This document shows positions 14,104 to 21,522 of a DNA stretch of 31,235 bases, piece after piece; position 1 is the stretch's first letter, and each line of letters starts with the position of its first letter. A program made the translations under genes and the position numbers. Origin of the DNA: SZUA-448 sp045593785 (lineage in GTDB: Bacteria; Bacillota; Clostridia; Lachnospirales; Lachnospiraceae); assembly GCA_045593785.1 (NCBI GenBank), contig JAZNXH010000106.1:1-31235 (forward strand), in the 5' to 3' direction. The notes under the pieces were generated by a model, which saw nothing but the letters and a program-made list of their open reading frames with translations, was not told the DNA's origin and ran no database searches.

Positions 14104-15285
14104 TTACTCGTTCATATCCCACACTTCGATTCCCATCTCTTTGGCACGTTCCAGATAGACACTTCCCATCGGCTTCATGATGGCAAGTACCTTCTTCACA
14201 TACTTCCCGCCGAAGCGTCTGGCTACTGTCTCCAGCTCGTACATCGCATTCAGGGCTTTGTTGGAATCCATACTTCCACTTTTGCAAGAGATGAATGTTA
14301 AGATATTGCCATGTAAAACTAACACGTCAATCTCATTCAGGACATCTTTTCCGTACGCGTGATTAATCGTTCCGTCCCAATCGATGTGCACACCCATCCG
14401 ACAGTCGTCTGCTGCCGGCTTCATCTGATAATAGGTATGCAATTCCAATATACTTCCACCATCCCAGAGACAGTCCTTAATTGCCTTACTACTGTAACGG
14501 AAAGAGTACACGCCGTCCTCGTTACTCCCGTCTCTGATTGCACCGATTGACTCCAGACGGTTCAGGATATCGTTCAATGTGTCCATATATTTGAGTGCAT
14601 TGTTGCTTCTCCGCATAGCACTCTGCAACTGCTTTTCTGTTGCTCTTGCATGCAGCCGGTCGTCCGGTACAAAATGTTCTCTCAGTAATGACGAAAATGC
14701 ATTCCAACAATCTTCATATTTTGCCGCAAGTTTCCATATCGCCGGAACCATGTCACGGAATTTCTCATCAGTATCATTCTTAATTTCCTTATGATGGCGA
14801 TAGTTTATGATGCCTCCCCGCATTTCAACAAATGCATCCAAGGATAGCTTATTGATTCTTTTCGGCACTTCCATCTTCACAGAACCGTTTGCGCCTTCTT
14901 CCAACTCGATCAGGCGGTTTTTCTTCACATCAAACAGATGCATCGGCGCATTAAACTCTTTTGATAACACACCAAATGCTACCAATATCAGACTTTCTCC
15001 TCCGGTAATATCAAAGAACAGCCGGTTACCTGCTTTCTTTTCTTCCTGCAGAACCATGCGTAATCCCTCTAATACTGCAGCAAAATCCGTCCGAGACAGG
15101 GTCTTGAACAAAATGTTTTCTGCTTGCATTTCGCAGTACTTCACAAGAAATTTTGTCGTACACTCCGACAGTTCTTCAATCACCTCGGAATATCCGAAAA
15201 AGATGGTCTTATCCATCTTGAAATTCATACAGGTAATCAGGTTTTCAATTGGTTCTTTCCCCAGAAATTCTACATTTACATTCAT
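14104..15285 (-). CDS. CARF-DUF1887 nuclease (Card1/Can2-like)
   Basis: A 393-residue protein matching the DUF1887 layout: an N-terminal CARF-like Rossmann domain (about 1-145) with the ligand-binding loop FFDITGGES at 90-98, a helical linker with a winged-helix-like part (about 150-265), and a C-terminal PD-(D/E)XK nuclease domain. In the nuclease, Glu281 (SILELHTYY), Asp320 (LNEIDVLVL) and Lys335 (FISCKSG) align with the catalytic pattern, but the usual acidic residue two before the lysine is Ser333. Known Card1/Can2 enzymes degrade nucleic acid when bound by cyclic tetra-adenylate from type III CRISPR. No CRISPR genes are seen here, and it heads an operon with two phosphatases and a LytTR two-component system. 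The ATG has AAGGATGG upstream, at rather long spacing. Confidence 0.82.
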   Translation of the reverse strand: MNVNVEFLGKEPIENLITCMNFKMDKTIFFGYSEVIEELSECTTKFLVKYCEMQAENILFKTLSRTDFAAVLEGLRMVLQEEKKAGNRLFFDITGGESLILVAFGVLSKEFNAPMHLFDVKKNRLIELEEGANGSVKMEVPKRINKLSLDAFVEMRGGIINYRHHKEIKNDTDEKFRDMVPAIWKLAAKYEDCWNAFSSLLREHFVPDDRLHARATEKQLQSAMRRSNNALKYMDTLNDILNRLESIGAIRDGSNEDGVYSFRYSSKAIKDCLWDGGSILELHTYYQMKPAADDCRMGVHIDWDGTINHAYGKDVLNEIDVLVLHGNILTFISCKSGSMDSNKALNAMYELETVARRFGGKYVKKVLAIMKPMGSVYLERAKEMGIEVWDMNE

Positions 15286-15410
15286 GCCACACTACCATCC
15301 TTCCGGTATAACAAACCACTTTGTTTTACATGCTTTCGTCTCCATCACATAGTACCTGTCATAATCTCTGGCGTTTCTTTATTGTTCTATCCCCTCATAT
15401 TCGTAAAGAA

Positions 15411-15436
15411 GGGTGTGAATTTACCGATTCACACCC
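15411..15436 (-). terminator. Rho-independent terminator of GGDEF-EAL gene
   Basis: GGGTGTGAAT (15411-15420), six-base loop, ATTCACACCC (15427-15436); on the minus strand the hairpin begins seven bases after the stop codon at 15443 and is followed by TTCTTT. The rest of the gap to the nuclease start (15285) contains no clear promoter; TATACC at about 15310 is a weak -10 candidate. Confidence 0.8.
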
Positions 15437-15442
15437 TCGCAA

Positions 15443-17251
15443 TCATTTCAGATACTTCTCTTCAAACTCTCTTACCGGAATCGGCTTACTGTAATAATAC
15501 CCTTGCGCAATCTCACAGCCTAATTCACGTAACGCAAGTACCTGTTGGTACTCTTCTGTACCCTCTGCCACACAGTTTACACCCATTTCCTTTGCCATGG
15601 ATATAATATGGCGCAGGATAATCAGAATCTTGTTTGCGTCATTCTCTGCCAGAATCATATCAACGAAACTCTTATCAATCTTAAGTGTATCGAGCGGCAT
15701 CTCGTTCAGCAGTGCAAAAGAAGAATATCCGGTTCCGAAATCATCCATAGAAATCCGGAATCCTCTTTTCCGTAATTCATTCATTACGAAGAGCAAAAAT
15801 CTTTGATTCTCAGCCATCGTCGATTCGGTCAACTCAAATTCAATCAACCCGTGATCAACTCCGTACGAATCAACAATTCCGGTCAACCGACTGACGATCT
15901 GCGGCTGTTCCAAATGTTTCCGCGACAGGTTTACCGAAATGGGATACAAAGATTGTCCGTTATCCTTCCATTCTTTTAACTTTGCACAAACTCTGTGCAG
16001 TACCAGTTCGTCCACTTTGACAATTGACCCGTCTGCTTCGAAGTACGGGATAAAGCGGAATGGCGGTAACAATTCTCTATGTTTGTAATTCCAACGCACC
16101 AGTGCCTCCGCTCCACAGACACATTCATTCCTGATATCAATCTTAGGCTGCAGATATACCAAAAATTCATTTGCCTGAATTGCCGTATCGAGGTACACCT
16201 TCAGATTCTTTCCCCAGAGAACATCTTCATGCATCTCATTCGTATAGAAGTTTATCTCGGTATTGTTAACACCGGTTCCTCTCGACTGGGCAAGTTTTGC
16301 ACAATCCGCAACAATCTGTCCGCTATTCATCGCAGTCCGCATAGTAACAACACCGCAACGATAGTAAATCCGATACGACGGATCATATTCCAATGTGGAT
16401 ATCTCCTCAAAGAATGTCTCCAGCCGTCTTCTCGTCTCTTTCTCCGGCATATCTTTAATCATGAGAGCAAAGTTATCGTTGTCACATCTTGCGCCAAAAT
16501 AAATCCAGTCTTTATGTTCTTCGATATTCTCTGTCACCCGGATCAAAACTTCGTTCGCAATCTGGTGATTGTACAATTCATTGATCATATTAAAATCTTT
16601 GACATCAAAATGTACAAATCCATAATCTTTTATTCCGTCAAGATAATAAGTTGCCAGACGATCCCACATCCAAGGCCAGTTATAATAACCGGTGATTGCT
16701 TCATGATATGCCTTAAAATACAACTCGTCTTTGGAAAACATATCCGAACCAACCTTCAAATTCGATTTCGGTGTATTTACCAACTGAATCTCATAAAGCA
16801 GACGCAGTTTATCCTTGGAACTGAAACCGACAACCAGTCCGCCCTCTACATACTTAATCGCCTCAAAGGATACAATTTTGTTGCTTCGGACGCATTCTAT
16901 CGTCTCTTCCATCAGTTCTTCCGTCATCTGATACTCGTAGGATACGTCTTGTATCACAATATCACATTCCGGAAGCACAACAAATGGTAGTTCAGACGGT
17001 ACCTCTACTGCCGGGTCATCCTTACGGAATTCCATTCCGACTACATACTTCATGCCGGTTTCTTTCTGCAACGCTTTCGGCAGATAAAAAACACCTACTT
17101 CGTCATATGTGCCAAATGCATATAAATATTTCTTCAATGTTTCCGGACACGCTCCGGTACGGATATAATTGCTTACTTCTTCATTCTTCTCCGGAAGATA
17201 GTACAATACTCTCTCCGGTCTATGTACATTCAATGTAGCTGTAACTTTCAT
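15443..17251 (-). CDS. c-di-GMP phosphodiesterase (degenerate GGDEF plus EAL)
   Basis: About 602 residues. The N-terminal 160 residues hold a domain I cannot name with certainty; YDEVGVFYLPKAL and KYVVGMEFRKDD followed by VVLPECDIVI resemble the GyrI-like/AraC effector-binding fold. A GGDEF-type domain follows (about 190-340), in which the active-site loop is CDNDNF, so cyclase activity is unlikely. The EAL domain (about 350-600) looks complete: Glu382 in AEALVRW, ISVNLSRKHL, FELTES, MDDFGTGYSS, LKIDKSF and VAEGTEE. It should hydrolyse c-di-GMP. No membrane segment or signal peptide. The ATG at 17251 is chosen; an in-frame GTG at 17272 is possible. It is a single-gene unit with its own promoter and terminator. 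Confidence 0.93.
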   Translation of the reverse strand: MKVTATLNVHRPERVLYYLPEKNEEVSNYIRTGACPETLKKYLYAFGTYDEVGVFYLPKALQKETGMKYVVGMEFRKDDPAVEVPSELPFVVLPECDIVIQDVSYEYQMTEELMEETIECVRSNKIVSFEAIKYVEGGLVVGFSSKDKLRLLYEIQLVNTPKSNLKVGSDMFSKDELYFKAYHEAITGYYNWPWMWDRLATYYLDGIKDYGFVHFDVKDFNMINELYNHQIANEVLIRVTENIEEHKDWIYFGARCDNDNFALMIKDMPEKETRRRLETFFEEISTLEYDPSYRIYYRCGVVTMRTAMNSGQIVADCAKLAQSRGTGVNNTEINFYTNEMHEDVLWGKNLKVYLDTAIQANEFLVYLQPKIDIRNECVCGAEALVRWNYKHRELLPPFRFIPYFEADGSIVKVDELVLHRVCAKLKEWKDNGQSLYPISVNLSRKHLEQPQIVSRLTGIVDSYGVDHGLIEFELTESTMAENQRFLLFVMNELRKRGFRISMDDFGTGYSSFALLNEMPLDTLKIDKSFVDMILAENDANKILIILRHIISMAKEMGVNCVAEGTEEYQQVLALRELGCEIAQGYYYSKPIPVREFEEKYLK

Positions 17252-17333
17252 TACGAAACACCAGCCTTTCACATAGGTATCTTGTTCTTTTCTTTCTATA
17301 TTTCTTTACAGAAATCCATAATACTTTACTCTT

Positions 17334-17361
17334 ATTTTACCACAAAAACACATAATGTAAA
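17334..17361 (-). promoter_or_regulatory. Promoter of GGDEF-EAL gene
   Basis: Minus strand TTTACA (17361-17356), 16 bases, TAAAAT (17339-17334), each one mismatch from consensus, about 80 bases before the start codon. The leader between is A/T-rich and shows no structure I recognise. Confidence 0.65.
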
Positions 17362-17426
17362 TCCATACTGTTACAGATAGGATATGATAATACAAATAAC
17401 AACTTTAATACGACAAGACAATACAC

Positions 17427-17451
17427 AAAAACGGCACCGAAGTGCCGTTTT
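17427..17451 (-). terminator. Rho-independent terminator of rlmD-xylanase unit
   Basis: CGGCAC (17432-17437), loop CGAA, GTGCCG (17442-17447), flanked by A5 and T4. On the minus strand it follows the xylanase stop (17500) by about 50 bases and ends in a T run. Confidence 0.85.
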
Positions 17452-17499
17452 ATATCCTGTCTATTCCAACATACCAAAAAAATCCAACTCTTTCACATC

Positions 17500-19710
17500 C
17501 TATTTGGGTAATACATATCCTGCATCCTCGTAGGCATCCAATACCTTATAATACGCATCTTTTGGCTTACCTATTGTGGAAAACATTAGCGGAGTACTCT
17601 CTTTCAACCACGAGGTATCGTCTGCATAACCCCACCACATAAGATGTGTGATGTCAGCACCTGCTTCCTTAGCTTCCAGAATATATGTCATAACCTCATA
17701 ATAGCGCTCTGCCAGATCTTTTTCCGTATGTCCTTCACTGATACAAATATCCATCTCAGTAATATGGATTTCCAGCCCTGCATTGGCGAAAGCCGTCAAC
17801 GCATCACGATACCGGCTTGTAGGGGACGGATAATGGGTATGCATATGACTCTGCATGCCGATTCCGTCACAAATCTTACCATCCGAATTGATATAGTTAA
17901 TGGTATTGATTAGCCCGGTTGTATCATCAAATGTATTGTAATCATTAAATACTAAGGATACCTGCTCGCGCATGCCATACTGACGCAATATCCGGTCTAC
18001 ACATTCGAATGCTTTTTTCACAAATTCCGGATTCTGCGTCGGTGCTCCGTATACTTCTTTCCAGGTAACATCATTATTGATATGCGGATACTCATTAATA
18101 ACATCCATGCCGCAAAGAATATCCTTATATTCACTTTCACAAAGATGTGTTACCACATTGGTAATATAGTATTCAAACCGGGCATCCATGACATCTTTGC
18201 TTACAAAACCGCCCTTGGTAGAATACGCATTACGATGGAACCAGCTCACTGCCGTTTCATGCCATATCAGAGTATGCAAACGATAAGAGAATCCGTTTTC
18301 CGCACAAACTCTCATAACAGTATCCAATACACCATAGTTAATGGCTGGCACCGTTTTCTCCTTATAATTATCCGGAATAATGTAACCAAGTTTCTTCGCT
18401 TCTTCTGTGGAAAGTAAAACCGGCTCCCCTTCATAAGCATACGCAAGCAAGCAGGTTTGCTTACCTTCCAGACCGGAAACCACGGTATTGTAGTGTTTCT
18501 TTACAAAATCCATTACCGGTTCCGATAACACTTCCCAGCTGTTCAGTGCCGTTCCCACGTGTTCAATCACTGTTCCGTATGTGTTTTTCAGCGTAGCACC
18601 GCTTGTCGTAGTCTCCGCTTTTTTCTCCGGTAGTTCGTATCCCGGTTTCATATGGAAAGTAACATCATAAATGGTCGCTTCATAATCTGACAATTTGGCT
18701 GGATCTTCATCCGAAAAAAATGCAACGGAATAAACGGTAGCATCCGAATCCGGATAACACTTATATTCCTGTTTGCCATCCTTTTTCCATCCGGGCTGCT
18801 CGAATACAGTCGGTGCCCACATGTTTCCGAAAACACGTTCATCCTGCAAGCGCATTGAAATTTTCCCATCCTCACTCTGGGCATTTACCGAAATGGAAAC
18901 ACACTCTGACAAGTCTATTGGCTGCGGAAGCACAAAGGTGATTCCACCGTATGCTGCACCAAACCATAGACGTACCGAACCATCCTCCTGTATCTGCTCT
19001 GCCAGACCACTGGTATACATACAATATAACTCATTGTAATCGTAAGTAAGATCTACCGTTTCCATCAAATCCGGGATAATATGGAACGTAATCTCCTCTA
19101 CAGACGCAGTATAAGCACCATCCACCATTGCCATAAAAGCAATATAAGCCACTTCCGTATCCAGCGCAGGATAAAGGTCAAAACTTGTAACCACATCACT
19201 CTGACAATGGTATGCCGCAAATATTTCGTTCATGTCTTTATCATACAATTTTACCGCAGTTGCCGCCTTTGCACTTTGCAGTTTTACGGTAAGCTTATGA
19301 TACTTTGACATATCAATGTTTGCAGGAAGGGCAAATCGAATCTCGCCCCACTGACGTTCGTAATCCAATGACAAATAACCATTCTTTTCTACTTTATACG
19401 CCAAGCCATAGGAAACATTATACGTCAAATCACGAAAATCATAAGTAAGGTCTTCCAATGGCACCGGAGTCGGCGTTGGGACTGCCGTTGGCTTTGGTGT
19501 TGGCGTTGCGGTTGGGGTTGCCTCCGGTATTGCAGTCGGTTCCGCTGTCGGTGTTGCTTCCGGCATTGTAGTCGGCACAGTCGTTGGCTGTGACTCTACC
19601 GTTGCCGTTGGTGAACTTTCCGGCATCTCTGTCTGCTCTGCCGCGCCACAAGCTGTCATGCACATTATTAGCACACCACATAACATAAACCATCGTCTTA
19701 GCTTCTTCAT
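17500..19710 (-). CDS. GH10 endo-1,4-beta-xylanase lipoprotein with two carbohydrate-binding-like domains
   Basis: A 736-residue surface enzyme. A signal peptide ends in a lipobox MTAC with Cys21, so it should be lipid-anchored outside the cell. Residues 28-85 form a Pro/Thr-rich linker of repeated PTxxPT units. Two tandem beta-sandwich-like modules follow (about 88-212 and 217-354; related openings DLTYNVSYGLAYK and LTYDYNELYCMYTSGLAEQ), resembling carbohydrate-binding modules. The GH10 barrel spans about 385-736, with acid/base Glu540 in MDVINEY, nucleophile Glu652 in HITEMDI, and HTLIWH. It should cleave xylan backbones from plant fibre. The ATG has AAGGAGAAGG upstream. It lies 35 bases after rlmD and seems co-transcribed with it, an odd pairing. 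Confidence 0.93.
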   Translation of the reverse strand: MKKLRRWFMLCGVLIMCMTACGAAEQTEMPESSPTATVESQPTTVPTTMPEATPTAEPTAIPEATPTATPTPKPTAVPTPTPVPLEDLTYDFRDLTYNVSYGLAYKVEKNGYLSLDYERQWGEIRFALPANIDMSKYHKLTVKLQSAKAATAVKLYDKDMNEIFAAYHCQSDVVTSFDLYPALDTEVAYIAFMAMVDGAYTASVEEITFHIIPDLMETVDLTYDYNELYCMYTSGLAEQIQEDGSVRLWFGAAYGGITFVLPQPIDLSECVSISVNAQSEDGKISMRLQDERVFGNMWAPTVFEQPGWKKDGKQEYKCYPDSDATVYSVAFFSDEDPAKLSDYEATIYDVTFHMKPGYELPEKKAETTTSGATLKNTYGTVIEHVGTALNSWEVLSEPVMDFVKKHYNTVVSGLEGKQTCLLAYAYEGEPVLLSTEEAKKLGYIIPDNYKEKTVPAINYGVLDTVMRVCAENGFSYRLHTLIWHETAVSWFHRNAYSTKGGFVSKDVMDARFEYYITNVVTHLCESEYKDILCGMDVINEYPHINNDVTWKEVYGAPTQNPEFVKKAFECVDRILRQYGMREQVSLVFNDYNTFDDTTGLINTINYINSDGKICDGIGMQSHMHTHYPSPTSRYRDALTAFANAGLEIHITEMDICISEGHTEKDLAERYYEVMTYILEAKEAGADITHLMWWGYADDTSWLKESTPLMFSTIGKPKDAYYKVLDAYEDAGYVLPK

Positions 19711-19745
19711 ATTTTCCTTCTCCTTAATTCAGGTATCATTTCCAA

Positions 19746-21248
19746 CTATTCCGCGGAAGTAACATCAAGCTCATCCATCTCCTGCGTTACATTCACATGA
19801 TGCTTTACTTCATGAAGTTTGGACAGCAAACACACTGTCTCGCAGTGGTAAGTCTGCGCAAACATGTCAACGGCTGCTGCCTTTTCTACATAATACCCTG
19901 CTTCCTGCAACACTGCCAGATCCCTTGCAAGACTCGTCGGTTTACAGGAGATATAGAGTAACTTATCTACACCGTAATCAATAATCTTTTTCAGTGCCTT
20001 CGGATGAATACCGTCACGCGGTGGGTCGAGCACAATAAAATCCGGTTTCTCCGTAATCTCATCCAGCATTTTTAAGACATCACCGGCAAGGAAATCACAA
20101 TTATCCAATCCGTTCTTCTTTGCATTTTCTTTCGCTGCTTCCACCGCTTCTTCAATAATTTCTACGCCAATTACCTTCTTTGCTACCGGCGCAAGGAGCT
20201 GCGCGATGGTTCCCGTACCACTGTAAAGGTCAAAAATCACTTTGTCCTTTGTCTCACCTACAAACTCACGTGCTTTCTCGTATAGACGCTCTGCACCCTT
20301 TGAATTTGTCTGGAAGAAGGAAAATGCACTGATATTAAAATGCAGTCCGAGCAATATCTCCTCAATATAATCTCTGCCATACAGGATATCCGTGTGGTCA
20401 TTCTGAATCGTATCAGAAAGGCTGTCGTTCACCGTATGAAGCACCGACACAACCGTTCCTTTCATAATCTTGCCGGAAGTTTCTATAGCAGCCAACCGAT
20501 TCTCAACCGATAAAATCCGCTCAGTAAACTCCTGCAGAAACTCTCTTTCCTGTTCCGGTGCCTGAGAACTCGTCACCAGATCAACCAGGAGCTCACCCGT
20601 ATGTGCTGCTTTTCTTACCAGCAAGTGTCTCAAGTAACCTACATGCGTCATCTTGTGATAAAATCCCAGATTATACTTCTGACATACTCCAAGTGTCTCC
20701 GTCAGAATCGCACGAAAATCCGCATCTATAATCCGGCATTCCGGCACTTCCATGATGTCATAGAAGCTACCCTTTTTGTGCAGTCCTAAGGTCAGCGGAC
20801 CATCCTTCACCGCATTACCAAACGAGAACTCCATCTTGTTACGGTATTCATAACTCAAAGGACTCGGAACAATTCCCTGCCACTCATATGCATAATCAAA
20901 TGGCTTTACCGCTCCATCCAAAATGTCCTTTATCTGGCGCTCTTTCATAGCTAGTTGTGCCTCATACGGAAGTTCCTGATAACGACAGCTCCCGCACAAA
21001 CCAAAATGCGGACATGCCGGAGCTGCAGACTCCAGCGGTGACTTCTCCACCACCTGCACAAGATCACCTTCTGCCTTGCCGGAGCGCTTCTTTCTTACCC
21101 GAAACACGATTTTTTGTCCCTCGATGCAGTTCTTTACCACCGCAAGCTTGCCGTCATTCTCCGTGCCCGGTTCCTGACAAACCACAATTCCTCTATCGCC
21201 AAACTCAACACGTTCTACAACGCCGGTATATTCGTTACCCTTTTTCAT
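19746..21248 (-). CDS. rlmD: 23S rRNA (uracil-C5)-methyltransferase, RlmD/RumA family
   Basis: A 500-residue SAM-dependent RNA methyltransferase. It has an N-terminal TRAM domain (GVVERVEFGDRGIVV), an iron-sulfur motif with Cys79, Cys85 and Cys88 (CPHFGLCGSC) and a further cysteine in VPECRII, a SAM site FDLYSGTGTIAQLLA, VLDPPRDG and the catalytic cysteine in LYISCKPTSLARDL. The family adds the C5 methyl group to uracil in 23S rRNA; in Gram-positive bacteria one enzyme (RlmCD) may modify both 747 and 1939, so the exact site is uncertain. About 500 residues is slightly longer than the usual 430-460. It heads the unit with the xylanase; a strong promoter lies at 21336-21364. Confidence 0.92.
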   Translation of the reverse strand: MKKGNEYTGVVERVEFGDRGIVVCQEPGTENDGKLAVVKNCIEGQKIVFRVRKKRSGKAEGDLVQVVEKSPLESAAPACPHFGLCGSCRYQELPYEAQLAMKERQIKDILDGAVKPFDYAYEWQGIVPSPLSYEYRNKMEFSFGNAVKDGPLTLGLHKKGSFYDIMEVPECRIIDADFRAILTETLGVCQKYNLGFYHKMTHVGYLRHLLVRKAAHTGELLVDLVTSSQAPEQEREFLQEFTERILSVENRLAAIETSGKIMKGTVVSVLHTVNDSLSDTIQNDHTDILYGRDYIEEILLGLHFNISAFSFFQTNSKGAERLYEKAREFVGETKDKVIFDLYSGTGTIAQLLAPVAKKVIGVEIIEEAVEAAKENAKKNGLDNCDFLAGDVLKMLDEITEKPDFIVLDPPRDGIHPKALKKIIDYGVDKLLYISCKPTSLARDLAVLQEAGYYVEKAAAVDMFAQTYHCETVCLLSKLHEVKHHVNVTQEMDELDVTSAE

Positions 21249-21335
21249 CGTTCTCTCTATCCTTCCGGTGTCTGCAACGCTTCCATTACAAACACAAAAT
21301 CTCGTTTTATTCTAATTCAAAACTTGTTTCTATTT

Positions 21336-21364
21336 ATTATATCCGTCACCCATTCACATTTCAA
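21336..21364 (-). promoter_or_regulatory. Promoter of rlmD-xylanase unit
   Basis: Minus strand TTGAAA (21364-21359), 17 bases, perfect TATAAT (21341-21336), about 88 bases before the rlmD ATG. Confidence 0.78.
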
Positions 21365-21441
21365 TCAATTCCTATCACTTTATCGCCACTTCTATCAACT
21401 TTTGAATACTTAATTTAGTAGTCCAAACAGTTGCAAAAGAA

Positions 21442-21467
21442 CAGCACCCGGCGTGAATCGGGTGCTG
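21442..21467 (-). terminator. Rho-independent terminator of nrdD
   Basis: CAGCACCCG (21442-21450), eight-base loop, CGGGTGCTG (21459-21467). On the minus strand it follows the nrdD stop (21523) by about 55 bases and is followed by TTCTTTT. Confidence 0.85.
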
Positions 21468-21522
21468 CTCTTCTTCCATTTCCCAATATATTGTCCTTCA
21501 GGCATACAGCCTGTTGCATTAC

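Noticed and set aside
14104..15285. Evidence for a type III CRISPR-Cas locus beside the CARF nuclease
   Set aside because: No cas gene, cyclase-like palm protein or repeat-spacer array was found on either strand in the window.
16079..16990. 303-codon plus-strand frame opposite the GGDEF-EAL gene
   Set aside because: The opposite strand encodes intact GGDEF and EAL motifs; the plus frame has no recognisable domain and an unusual Cys/Ile/Phe-rich composition.
19441..19630. Repeated GTTGG-rich tract as a possible tandem repeat or CRISPR-like array
   Set aside because: It encodes the Pro/Thr-rich linker of the xylanase lipoprotein; the periodicity follows the PTxxPT codons.
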